Assembly (NCBI RefSeq): GCF_023715585.1
Contig: NZ_JAMBOK010000001.1
Location: 682,001 to 746,000, forward strand
Direction: 5' to 3'
Origin: Sporosarcina luteola
Lineage (GTDB): Bacteria > Bacillota > Bacilli > Bacillales_A > Planococcaceae
Length of the DNA: 64,000 nt
The notes under the pieces were generated by a model. That model worked only from the letters and a program-made list of their open reading frames with translations. It was not told where the DNA came from and ran no database searches. Positions 18,038 through 25,159 of the stretch are shown piece by piece. The position numbers and the translations under genes are program-made. Position 1 is the stretch's first letter. Each line of letters opens with the position of its first letter.

Positions 18038-18625
18038 TTAACGGTGTATATCCTCATCGTATGTTTCAGCTACAAATTCAAAATCCAATTCGTCTTTGTT
18101 AATAAATACATTTCTCTTAGATGGAAAACCAGTTATTTTAGAAACAATATCAATTTCAACAAGGTTAAACCCTACATTGTATGCTTCCTCAATATCCAGC
18201 CCGCCAGTTAAAAAATGTTCACCATCCCCAAATGATTTAAAGACCAATACCTTTTCATCTAAATCATTTTTATTCATCTCAATCCACTCGCAAGTTACCT
18301 TAGCTTTGAATGTATGTTGTTTCGGAATGCATTCAATATGATTTATCCCTTTGTAGCAACCTAAACTAAACATATACGTATGAGTTTCATTCTTATTAAT
18401 ATAAATCCCGTATTTAAAAGCAAAAGTTTTGTAAACCATTTCATAAAATAACGGCATTACAATATCATCCCAAGAGTCGTAGGCGAAAGCATATATTGGT
18501 ATTAGGTGGGGATACAAACTAACAAGAGCTTGTTGGAAATTCAATAAGATTGATGTATCAGTGATCTCTTGCAAAGCCTCATCTGTATCGTGTTCAAACT
18601 CTTTTAATAGTCTATTATCAATCAT
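18038..18625 (-). CDS. Hypothetical cytoplasmic protein
   Basis: A 195-residue protein starting MIDNRLLKEFEHDTDEAL. The start is the ATG at 18625, which has GGAGGGG about 8 nt upstream; the longer reading has no ribosome site. No signal peptide, membrane segment or motif is visible. It carries no obvious homology I can name. Its position between R1 copies, near immunity-like genes, makes an immunity or stress function possible but unproven. Confidence 0.55.
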   Translation of the reverse strand: MIDNRLLKEFEHDTDEALQEITDTSILLNFQQALVSLYPHLIPIYAFAYDSWDDIVMPLFYEMVYKTFAFKYGIYINKNETHTYMFSLGCYKGINHIECIPKQHTFKAKVTCEWIEMNKNDLDEKVLVFKSFGDGEHFLTGGLDIEEAYNVGFNLVEIDIVSKITGFPSKRNVFINKDELDFEFVAETYDEDIHR

Positions 18626-18681
18626 AAAATCCCCTCCAATAATAAGCTTTTTATGCATTCAAGATAAATAATAAACGTATG

Positions 18682-18775
18682 CTTCTTAAACTAAACTGCC
18701 CCTTTAGTTGAATAAGAAAAAAGAACCGTTTAAGCAGCCCTGATCTTCAAGTAAAGCACCACGTTAGTTTAAGTA
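18682..18775. repeat. R1 repeat, composite copy
   Basis: CTTCTTAAACTAAACTGCCC, CTTTAGTTGAATAAG, AAGAACCGTTTAAGCAGCCC, TGATCTTCAAGTAAAGCACC and GTTAGTTTAAG. This copy shows the uninterrupted sequence (AAACTGCCCCTTTAG) in which the IS110 element inserted at 23029-24779. Confidence 0.65.
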
Positions 18776-18782
18776 AATTAGT

Positions 18783-19082
18783 TCACAAAGACTTTTTATA
18801 AGTAACAAGAAAAGGTGTCAACAGAGAACCAATTATCAGAATAAAAATAGCTGTACCAAGTGTCAAAAGACCATTTCTAAAAGGGGACAGAAAATAACCG
18901 AAAATGAGCATAGGAAGAATAGTGAAAGAGACAAAAATTAACCTGCTTGGCATTGTTATCTCATGTGTTGTATTGCTATCGTTACATTTAATAGGTTCAT
19001 AATTCCACCATAAGGATTTATAGATTTTTCGCCAACTAAAATGTGCATTGCAATTCCCGCATCATTGCAAAGCTAATGACAT
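18783..19082 (-). pseudogene. TIGR04104-like membrane protein, decayed
   Basis: The minus strand reads MSLALQ, stop, CGNCNAHFSWRKIYKSLWW, then NYEPIKCNDSNTTHEIT and two TM helices (LIFVSFTILPMLIFGYFL, then TLGTAIFILIIGSLLTPFL). This follows the CxxC-20-CxxC small membrane protein family. The first CxxC remains, but a stop precedes it and the second CxxC has become CNDS, so the zinc-ribbon-like site is broken. It may have lost its start as well. Confidence 0.6.
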
Positions 19083-19128
19083 CCATGATATTTTCTAAAT
19101 TTTTTAGTAAAATGCATCGTTAGTTTAA

Positions 19129-19356
19129 TTACCTGTCCTTCTTGAATGACACAATAATTAAGATAATGCCAACCAGAAAAAATAGCCCTGTAAAAAGGTT
19201 TTCGTACAATGGCAGTGTCTGCGGAATTGTATCCCACGTTCCAGTATTTATTTGTGCTGACCAATAAACATATGCAGTTAAGCGTTCAATCGTAAAAATT
19301 AGTCCACTAGTTAAAATGAATAACGACCCTAAAATTAAACATGTTTTTTTATCCAA
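19129..19356 (-). CDS. Two-TM small membrane protein
   Basis: A 75-residue protein with TM helices at CLILGSLFILTSGLIF and LFTGLFFLVGIILIIVSF and a short external loop between. GGGGGGTAA lies upstream of the ATG. An R1 half-copy (about 19102-19132) covers its 3' end. No family recognised. Confidence 0.6.
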   Translation of the reverse strand: MDKKTCLILGSLFILTSGLIFTIERLTAYVYWSAQINTGTWDTIPQTLPLYENLFTGLFFLVGIILIIVSFKKDR

Positions 19357-19410
19357 AAGATTACCCCCCTATGTTTAATAAAGTGTTTTGATACGATTCA
19401 AAAAACACCT

Positions 19411-19447
19411 GCACCTTCTTCAACTAACCTGCTCCGTTAGTTGAATA
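19411..19447. repeat. R1 repeat, single perfect palindrome
   Basis: TTCAACTAAC-CTGCTCC-GTTAGTTGAA is a perfect 10-bp inverted repeat with a 7-nt loop. It is the simplest and cleanest R1 half-unit in the window. Confidence 0.7.
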
Positions 19448-19465
19448 TGGAACATTTGCTTAACA

Positions 19466-19535
19466 ACTAATTTTCATCTAACTCATTCACTACTTCTTGA
19501 ATCTCTTCATCATTTTCAAGTTTTAATTTAGGTGA
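19466..19535 (-). pseudogene. C-terminal gene fragment
   Basis: The minus strand reads SPKLKLENDEEIQEVVNEL followed by DEN and a stop, acidic and helical like a real C-terminus. Upstream it runs straight into the truncated HAAS gene in another frame. It is probably the tail of a lost gene. Confidence 0.35.
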
Positions 19536-19553
19536 CTACTTCCATGTTAAATA

Positions 19554-20066
19554 CTACCCAATAGCTTTTAAGCGATTCCGATTGTAAAAACAAAATACAC
19601 CCCATAGAATAAATAAAATACCTGAAATAGCAAAGAAAACATAATAAAGAAACTCATATTTCAGAAAACTGTAGGTTTTATATTGCCATTCCGCACGCCA
19701 TTCAGTTCCGAAATTACCTCTGTAATCTACTCTCATCATAGGTGATTCCCCCGTATTTTCTAGCCCGTGAGTAAATACCTTTTTAATCGTTCTTTTACCG
19801 TCTGCCTCGGAATCCTGTAATAGCGCAAAGTAACTAATGTTGTCAAACCACTTTGAATTTCGTACAATCATCTCTTCTAAGGCAAATTGATCTTCGAAAG
19901 TGAATTGATCCTTCGTTTGATATGATTGTGCCACATTATCCATCAAATTTAGGGTATCACTATATTTGATGTCCCTCATAAATAAACTAACCGAAACAAC
20001 TAAACCTATCAATAAAAATATAACTGCTGAAAGTAATAGACTTTTTGCAAACTCGATCTTCCTCAC
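19554..20066 (-). pseudogene. N-terminally truncated paralogue of the 12541 HAAS membrane protein
   Basis: A 170-residue frame matching residues about 77-241 of the protein at 12541-13266 (VIFLLIGLVVSVSLFMRD, then MIVRNSKWFDNISYFALL, then WRAEWQYKTYSF). The cytoplasmic HAAS domain is missing. The only start is a GTG inside the sequence AGGAGTGAGG, too close to a ribosome site to work well. It is best read as a broken duplicate, although a shortened membrane protein is not excluded. Confidence 0.65.
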
Positions 20067-20148
20067 TCCTTTCTGTTAAATTACTTATTTATAAGGATAA
20101 AATTACAGTTGTCACAATTTCTTTTATTAAACTAAACTGCCCCGTTAG

Positions 20149-20524
20149 CCATCCATGTAGCGCAAAATCAGCGCTACACCACAGAGGATGAAAATTGTGA
20201 CAGGACGGGTATAGATTAGTATGGCTGGCGAAGAAGGTCGATCAACTATGGTGCCATTGAGCCCATCCGTTAGTCTGACTCCAACGACCACGGTGCATCA
20301 CAGACTGTCGCACTCTATACGAGTAGCACTCATGGGAGATTAATCCTACTCTGGTTATTGCACCAGCCTTGCCTTTATTCTAAGAGGAATGGAGTTGGTT
20401 CATGATTACCTTTTAACTTAATATACACATTCTGAAGGCTCAGCCTTTTTTAAAAAAGCTCTTTCTGAGTCTCTTTTGTTATGCAATTTTATCGATTTTG
20501 AGCATTTTTTAATTTTCATGGGAG
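20149..20524. repeat. R2 element, copy 2, inserted in an R1 composite
   Basis: A 376-bp block near-identical to copy 1. The left flank is ATTAAACTAAACTGCCCCGTTAG and the right flank TTCAATAAGAACATTG; fused, they give an ordinary R1 composite like that at 15622. AG stands at both junctions. The left-end hairpin here is GTAGCGC/GCGCTAC, against GCAGC/GCTGC in copy 1. Both copies entered R1 at the same base and in the same orientation. Confidence 0.78.
20223..20368. ncRNA. Candidate structured RNA, core of R2 copy 2 (strand undecided)
   Basis: The same 146-nt core as at 14918-15063 with the same nested stems (GGC/GCC, TGGTGC/GCACCA, CCCAT/ATGGG, AGTCTG/CAGACT). Its length is identical and the sequence almost so. 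See copy 1 for the folding and the limits of the interpretation. Confidence 0.5.
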
Positions 20525-20600
20525 TTCAATAAGAACATTGAGCCGTCCTAGTAGCCCAATGTTCTTCAAGTAAAGCATCCGTTAATTGAATAAGCTAGAC
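20525..20600. repeat. R1 repeat, right part of the copy interrupted by R2
   Basis: TTCAATAAGAACATTGAGCC, GTCCTAGTAGCC, CAATGTTCTTCAAGTAAAGC and CCGTTAATTGAATAAG. The left part lies at 20124-20148. Confidence 0.65.
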
Positions 20601-20648
20601 AGAAAATTTCTGATACTTTTATGTGATAAATATATTTATGTTTACTTA

Positions 20649-21419
20649 TCACACGCCGAATAGTCTTGGTTTTCGGACTACATTCCTGAATTTGAAAATT
20701 AATTTTATGAATAAGAATCCTACCATGCTGCCTATGGCGTTTAAAATCAGATCATCTATATCAAATTGCCCTATTTGTAAAAGAAATTGTAGGGCCTCTA
20801 AAGTAAAACTAACAATAATTGAAAAAGTTATTGCCCTAGAGAATGAAGTGTACCTTTTAAATAATATCGGAAGGAATACTCCTAATGGTATGAAAATCAA
20901 GATGTTCCCTAACGTGTTATTGATTATAGTATCCAGATTAAACCTATCATGGTTAATTACGTAATTGAGTGTGTTCTTAAAGGGTATTAAATTGGCGTTT
21001 AATTTCCAAGCATCTAGATTAAAAACAAAGAAGCCAGATTGCACTTCGTCGGAAAAAAAATAATGATTTTGAGTGAAACCGTTTCTATAATTTATCACTC
21101 TTTCCAGTATCCTTTGGAAGATTAACTTCCAAAGTACTATAAAAGAGAACAGATAAAATATAATCCAGTTACTAATCTTGAATAATTTGTAATACGGAGA
21201 TATAGATTCTTTATAACCATTCCTTAACTGCTTTTCATCTCCAAAACATTCTAAGGCTTTATTTATTGCATCTTCATCTGAGTAACCTTGTTCTATAAAC
21301 TCCTGTTTTAATAGTTTTAAGTGATCACTTATCTCTTCGGCAATTTCTTTTTTCTCTGCTTTATCACAGTCTAAGTCATTAACGATCTGATCAATATAGG
21401 ATTCGAATTTTTTATCCAA
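20649..21419 (-). CDS. HAAS-VanZ fusion membrane protein
   Basis: A 256-residue protein. The N-terminal 75 residues form a HAAS-like helical domain (AEKKEIAEEISDHLKLL, then NKALECFGDEKQLRNGY). The rest is a VanZ-like domain with the typical NLIPFKNTLNY, NNTLGNILIFIPLGVFLPIL, and FTLEALQFLLQIGQFDIDDL, with about five TM helices. VanZ proteins are linked to glycopeptide and lipoglycopeptide tolerance. It overlaps the PadR gene by 49 bp, so the pair is co-expressed and PadR probably represses it. Confidence 0.78.
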   Translation of the reverse strand: MDKKFESYIDQIVNDLDCDKAEKKEIAEEISDHLKLLKQEFIEQGYSDEDAINKALECFGDEKQLRNGYKESISPYYKLFKISNWIIFYLFSFIVLWKLIFQRILERVINYRNGFTQNHYFFSDEVQSGFFVFNLDAWKLNANLIPFKNTLNYVINHDRFNLDTIINNTLGNILIFIPLGVFLPILFKRYTSFSRAITFSIIVSFTLEALQFLLQIGQFDIDDLILNAIGSMVGFLFIKLIFKFRNVVRKPRLFGV

Positions 21420-21742
21420 GCTAAACCCTCCGAAGTTTTTTTAATTAAATCGTTTACCTTTTTCCATTCACCAAGTTTTCTATTCAGTTCCTTCCTACCA
21501 CTCTCCAGAATTCGATAGTATTTTCTTCTTCCCCCTAATTCAGCATCTTCCCAATAAGATTGTATCCACTCATTTTTCTCTAATCGCTTTAAAGCAGGGT
21601 AGAGTGTTCCCTCGCTCATGTTGTACAATTCATCACTATTCTCTTTTAGATTTTTGACAATTCCATACCCGTACATATCCTTTTTAGATAAAAGGGAAAG
21701 AATTAGTATATCAATACTGCCTTTCATTATTTCTCTATCCAT
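21371..21742 (-). CDS. PadR-family transcriptional regulator
   Basis: A 123-residue repressor with MKGSIDILILSLLSKKDMYG, then MSEGTLYPALKRLEKNEW and ELGGRRKYYRILESG. AAAAGGAG precedes the ATG. The overlap with the HAAS-VanZ gene marks a two-gene unit. It is the third PadR-HAAS unit in 9 kb, counting the decayed one at 13260. Confidence 0.88.
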   Translation of the reverse strand: MDREIMKGSIDILILSLLSKKDMYGYGIVKNLKENSDELYNMSEGTLYPALKRLEKNEWIQSYWEDAELGGRRKYYRILESGRKELNRKLGEWKKVNDLIKKTSEGLAWIKNSNPILIRSLMT

Positions 21743-21870
21743 AGAAATCTCCTTTTCGGAAAATTATTTTACAACTCTATCGTATTACATGGTACATCGA
21801 ATAACAAGGGTATAATAAGAACTATTTTTAAAAAATTGTCATTAATGAGTGATTGGTTATATAAATAAAA

Positions 21871-21908
21871 AGGATAGATAAACAGGACCCCCTGTTCATC
21901 TATCCTCA
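21871..21908 (-). terminator. Hairpin, probable terminator of the 21998-22345 gene
   Basis: AGGATAGATAAACAGG and CCTGTTCATCTATCCT form a strong stem with a short loop; on the minus strand the stem is followed by TTTTTAT. An R1 half-copy follows at 21912-21942. Confidence 0.65.
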
Positions 21909-21997
21909 TTTTATTAAAGCACCCGTTAGTTTAATAAAAACAGTTTCGCTTATTAAATAATCGTATCCAATTCTTAGATATACAGAAAAGGCATTTT

Positions 21998-22345
21998 TCA
22001 GTGAACTGACTCTATAAGCTCACCATTTTCTGTACTAACATAATAATAAATAATGAACTTCTCTGGTGATGACATTCTCACATCATAAATCCTCATATCT
22101 CTGTCATATTTAACTGAGTAAACACTCCTCATTGTTACTGGAATTTTCCCCTCCAAAACAGCAGATTTATAACCATCGGCTTCGGCTTGGTGAAGAGCAA
22201 TTTCAATAGCTTCCTCTTGTGTAATATTCACAGGGTCTTCTGATGGATATTTTCTTTCTAAATTTTCGTTTGAGTTTACATTTGAATTGTCAGAACATCC
22301 ATAAAGAAACAGGAAAGTAAGAGCCAATATAACAACCTTTTTCAC
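21998..22345 (-). CDS. Small PepSY-like lipoprotein
   Basis: A 115-residue protein with lipobox ALTFLFLYGCSDNS. The mature part holds NITQEEAIEIALHQAEADGY followed by a basic strand and an ending YYYVSTENGELIES, consistent with a PepSY fold. AAGGGGGAA precedes the ATG. R1 sequence (22366-22440) lies upstream. Confidence 0.65.
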   Translation of the reverse strand: MKKVVILALTFLFLYGCSDNSNVNSNENLERKYPSEDPVNITQEEAIEIALHQAEADGYKSAVLEGKIPVTMRSVYSVKYDRDMRIYDVRMSSPEKFIIYYYVSTENGELIESVH

Positions 22346-22365
22346 AATATTCCCCCTTTAATGTT

Positions 22366-22440
22366 TTCTTTAACTAAACTGCTCCGTTAGTTTAACAAGA
22401 TGCACCTGTTGTTCAACTAAAGTGCCCAATTGTTTAAGTT
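22366..22440. repeat. R1 repeat, two diverged half-units
   Basis: TTTAACTAAACTGCTCC, GTTAGTTTAACAAG, then a weaker second palindrome with GTTCAACTAAAGTGCCC and AATTGTTTAAG. It lies between two lipoprotein genes. Confidence 0.6.
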
Positions 22441-22903
22441 ACTGAATTAAAATATTTCCTACGTATTGCGCGCTACCTGCGTTACTTTTAAATATAACCT
22501 CTAACACATAATTTCCTTTGTCGGATGGGAATCTAAATTCTCTATTGTCATTCATTTCTATTTCAATTTGTTTCCCATCACTTATTAGAACAGCTGACAT
22601 CTCTGGATCTGTCCAAATATCTCCACCATTTTTTTCATTTTCTTTAAAATCTAAAGTGGCTTCTTGATTTGCTAAAACTTTTATTTCATCCTGAGATAAT
22701 CCAAATTCCTGAACATCCTCTATTGTTTCGTGGACGTCCTCACTTTGCGTTTGCCAACTGATATTGGCTTCTGTTAATTGTATATCTCCAATACCAAGGT
22801 ATAAATGGGCAGTTGGGACACCCACATCATAATCTTCTCCAAAACAACCTGTTAGCGTTAAAGCAAAAAGTAATCCTATAAATAACTTCGAATATTTTTT
22901 CAT
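22439..22903 (-). CDS. Small lipoprotein, unknown function
   Basis: A 154-residue protein with signal peptide and lipobox (LLFALTLTGCFGEDY). The mature part is rich in beta-type sequence (AVLISDGKQIEIEMNDN, then GNYVLEVIFKSNAGSAQYVG) and may form a small beta-sandwich. No family recognised. It is the last gene before the IS110 insertion. Confidence 0.65.
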   Translation of the reverse strand: MKKYSKLFIGLLFALTLTGCFGEDYDVGVPTAHLYLGIGDIQLTEANISWQTQSEDVHETIEDVQEFGLSQDEIKVLANQEATLDFKENEKNGGDIWTDPEMSAVLISDGKQIEIEMNDNREFRFPSDKGNYVLEVIFKSNAGSAQYVGNILIQ

Positions 22904-23030
22904 ACTTCACCTCAAGATTTAATTTTCATTAAACAAAATGACTCGAATGTTGAACAGAAGTTAATCAACTCTATTCACAACTTATCTGCCTCGATTGTAT
23001 TTTTCCAATAACACCTACTTCAACTAACCT

Positions 23031-23402
23031 CCCTCTATAAACATTGAAGTATCAACGGTTACATCACTTCGTGATGTGAGGAAAATTATTTTTAAGCTAA
23101 TTAGTAAACATAGATTTGAAATTATTGTTTTTATTACCAAGATGAGAGTACGCTTCGCTAAAACTAATGGAAAACATTAGCTTTTCTAATCCATTTTTTG
23201 ATGCACAATGAATCTCTGCGATGCTTATGACGACGTACCCTCCCATGTCTCTTGGCGTCTGAGCGCTGACATTCCTTCGTTCGGTCTATTCATAAGGCAG
23301 AGGCCTGCTAAGCTGCCCCAGGGACTCTTGGTCTGAGTTTTAGTACTGTGCTGGCTTCTCCGTGTCATCCTTCTTGTCATAGATATATTGATTTGAAATG
23401 TC
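23031..23402 (-). ncRNA. Candidate bridge-RNA region of the IS110 element
   Basis: About 370 bp of non-coding sequence lies between the transposase stop and the element end. It contains hairpins (for example ACATCAC/GTGATGT near 23062-23080). In IS1111-group elements the bridge RNA is encoded in this downstream position and programs target and donor recognition. The RNA itself is an inference from element layout; exact ends are unknown. Confidence 0.4.
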
Positions 23403-24670
23403 TTACGCTGCCGTCACGAGACAGTGGAGATCGTTCATCATATGCCGCTCATCGTAGTGAACTTTCTTCTTACAAATTCCATGTAACACTTTCAGTAATT
23501 TACCGCATAGCACGACCATCGATTGTTTTCCCCGTAGGGGATTTTGTTGGCGAGTCGTTGTAGCCTTTTAAACGCTTCGTTGTGCCTGATTAGTGGAACG
23601 ATAACTTTAAATAGAACATTCCTTAACCTCTTCCGGCCTCGTTTAGAGATATGTTTTCGTCCCTTGTGTTGTCCAGATGAATTTTCACGTAATGTCAATC
23701 CCGCGAGTTTGATGAGTTGGCGTGGATCTTCATAATGTGCAAAGCTACCGACTTCAGAGAGTAGATCAACGATTGTAGCATCCCCTAAGCCGGGTACAGT
23801 GGAGAGGTATACATACTCTCCTGTAGACTTATCCAACTCGGCTAATTGGCTATTTACCTCTTCTATTTCTTCCTCTAACAATCGGTACTGACGGATAAGC
23901 GTGGCGATTTCGATTCGTGCCATCTGCGATCCTTCCGTCAACCCGATAGATTGGTTGGCTACATCAATCAGAAGTCTTGCCTTTGGTAATTGCGGCGCTC
24001 TCATCCCCTCTACCTGCCGGTAGAGAAAGACTAACTCTTCAGCCGTTTGCCCTACGATGTCCTGTGGCAAAGGTGTTTTCTCAAGTGTAGCGAATGCCAT
24101 CTTCCCGAAGGTCGGATAGACCTGTGTAAACTCCGGGAAGTACCGATCAAGCCAGCGAATGATCCGGTTCTTGAGGCTCGACAAATCCTCTGTAAGCTTT
24201 GAACGAAGGGTAGAGCCAATCCGCAGCTCCGCCTCAATATCCTTTAGAATGCGGGGATAGCTGAAACGCCCGTCCTTCATGAGCCGAGCAATGACGACTG
24301 CATCTTTCTTATCGTTCTTCGTCTGTAAGTTATCATCCAGTTCCTTTGACCGCTTGACGTGTAATGGGTTAACTATTACAAGCGGGATTCCATAGGAATC
24401 CAAGAAATAAGCAAGGTTCATCCAATAGTGGCCGGTAGGCTCAATCCCAACGATAACATCAGTTTTCTCATGTACTTTCATAGCACGAAGCACATTTTGA
24501 TATAATGCTTCAATTCCTTCTCTGGATTGATGTACGGCAAGAGCTTTCTCAAGTACACGTCCGCGTTCATCTACAAAGCATGCGTAATGAGTACTCTTAG
24601 CAATATCCATGCCGACAATTAATGTGTTTTCCGTTACTTGATTTAGCTTTTCATTCCACTTAGAATACAT
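23403..24670 (-). pseudogene. IS110-family transposase with a C-terminal frameshift
   Basis: The N-terminal RuvC-like DEDD domain is intact (LIVGMDIAKSTHYACF; IVGIEPTGHYWMNLAYF; TKNDKKDAVVIARLMKDG). The C-terminal domain has VPGLGDATIVDLLSEVG and LTLRENSSGQHKGRKHISKR with the expected catalytic serine. After AFKRLQR, at about 23557, the frame breaks: the open frame ends ENNRWSCYAVNY, while another frame continues TRQQNPLRGKQSMVVLCGKL, then LKVLHGICKKKVHYDER, to a stop at 23403. That continuation is the usual IS110 C-terminus, so a small indel has removed about 50 residues. The catalytic core survives; activity is doubtful but not excluded. Confidence 0.85.
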
Positions 24671-24779
24671 AGAGTAGTCCTCCTGTTAGATGATGGGTCA
24701 ATTCCACGTTGACACTCAGCATCATACAAGAGGGCTCTTTTTCTTTCAAGATGGTGCAAATCCTTCAAACAGGAATGCT

Positions 24780-24896
24780 GCCCCTTTAGTTGAAGAAGAA
24801 AAAAGAACCGTTTCAGCAGCTCAAGGATCTTCGAGTAAAGCATCGGTTAGTTCAAAGTGAAGCTTACTCAACAATCGCGCCCCTTAATTGAAGAAG
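24780..24896. repeat. R1 repeat, right part of the copy interrupted by IS110, plus a second half-unit
   Basis: CCCCTTTAGTTGAAGAAG, AAGAACCGTTTCAGCAGC, GATCTTCGAGTAAAGC and GGTTAGTTC complete the R1 composite whose left end is at 23017-23030. A further diverged unit, ACAATCGCGCCCC and TTAATTGAAGAAG, follows and gives the next gene its stop codon. Confidence 0.65.
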
Positions 24897-25051
24897 AAAC
24901 TATAAGTAAATATTATTAATGTAATGATTAGGGATTGCGCGAAGGATATTAACAAATCATATTTCCAATAGGTTTTGGCGTATAAGCTAAAGACTCTCCC
25001 TATAATAAAGCTAAAAAACCATATGCTTAAAAACAGATATATAAAACCCAA
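24884..25051 (-). CDS. 55-residue membrane protein with TTG start
   Basis: A TTG at 25051 with AAGGGGGG six bases upstream opens a 55-codon frame: MGFIYLFLSIWFFSFIIG, then RVFSLYAKTYWKYDLLISFA, then QSLIITLIIFTYSFFFN and TAA. Two TM helices separated by a short basic loop are evident. The stop codon lies inside the adjacent R1-like unit. Strong ribosome site and clean hydrophobic pattern support a real gene; function unknown. Confidence 0.6.
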   Translation of the reverse strand: MGFIYLFLSIWFFSFIIGRVFSLYAKTYWKYDLLISFAQSLIITLIIFTYSFFFN

Positions 25052-25159
25052 AAGAACCCCCCTTGCCTATTTTCTTTCACCAATTTATCTTCACTTGCTC
25101 ATTCTTTGTTACAATAGATCGGCACGTTTCGTTAGTCCGCTATGTCGGCTCTCAATCTT

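Larger units (their letters stand above)
23029..24779. mobile_element. IS110-family insertion sequence (IS1111-like layout) inside an R1 repeat
   Basis: An element of about 1.75 kb around an IS110-type transposase. The left flank is TTCAACTAACCT and the right flank CTGCCCCTTTAGTTGAAG. Removing everything between the two CT dinucleotides restores AACCTGCCCCTTTAGTT, a normal R1 sequence (compare 18682-18775). The lack of long terminal repeats or a long target duplication, and the shared dinucleotide at both ends, are how IS110 elements integrate. The non-coding part is long (about 370 bp) downstream of the transposase and short (about 110 bp) upstream, as in the IS1111 group. Confidence 0.75.

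Noticed and set aside
13552-24896. A classical chromosomal integron
   Set aside because: The R1 repeats have GTTAGTT/AACTAAC where attC needs GTTRRRY/RYYYAAC, and no integrase gene is visible. Only the folded architecture is similar.
13552-24896. CRISPR array
   Set aside because: R1 units are not regularly spaced; the intervals hold whole genes and the repeats are palindromes with variable loops.
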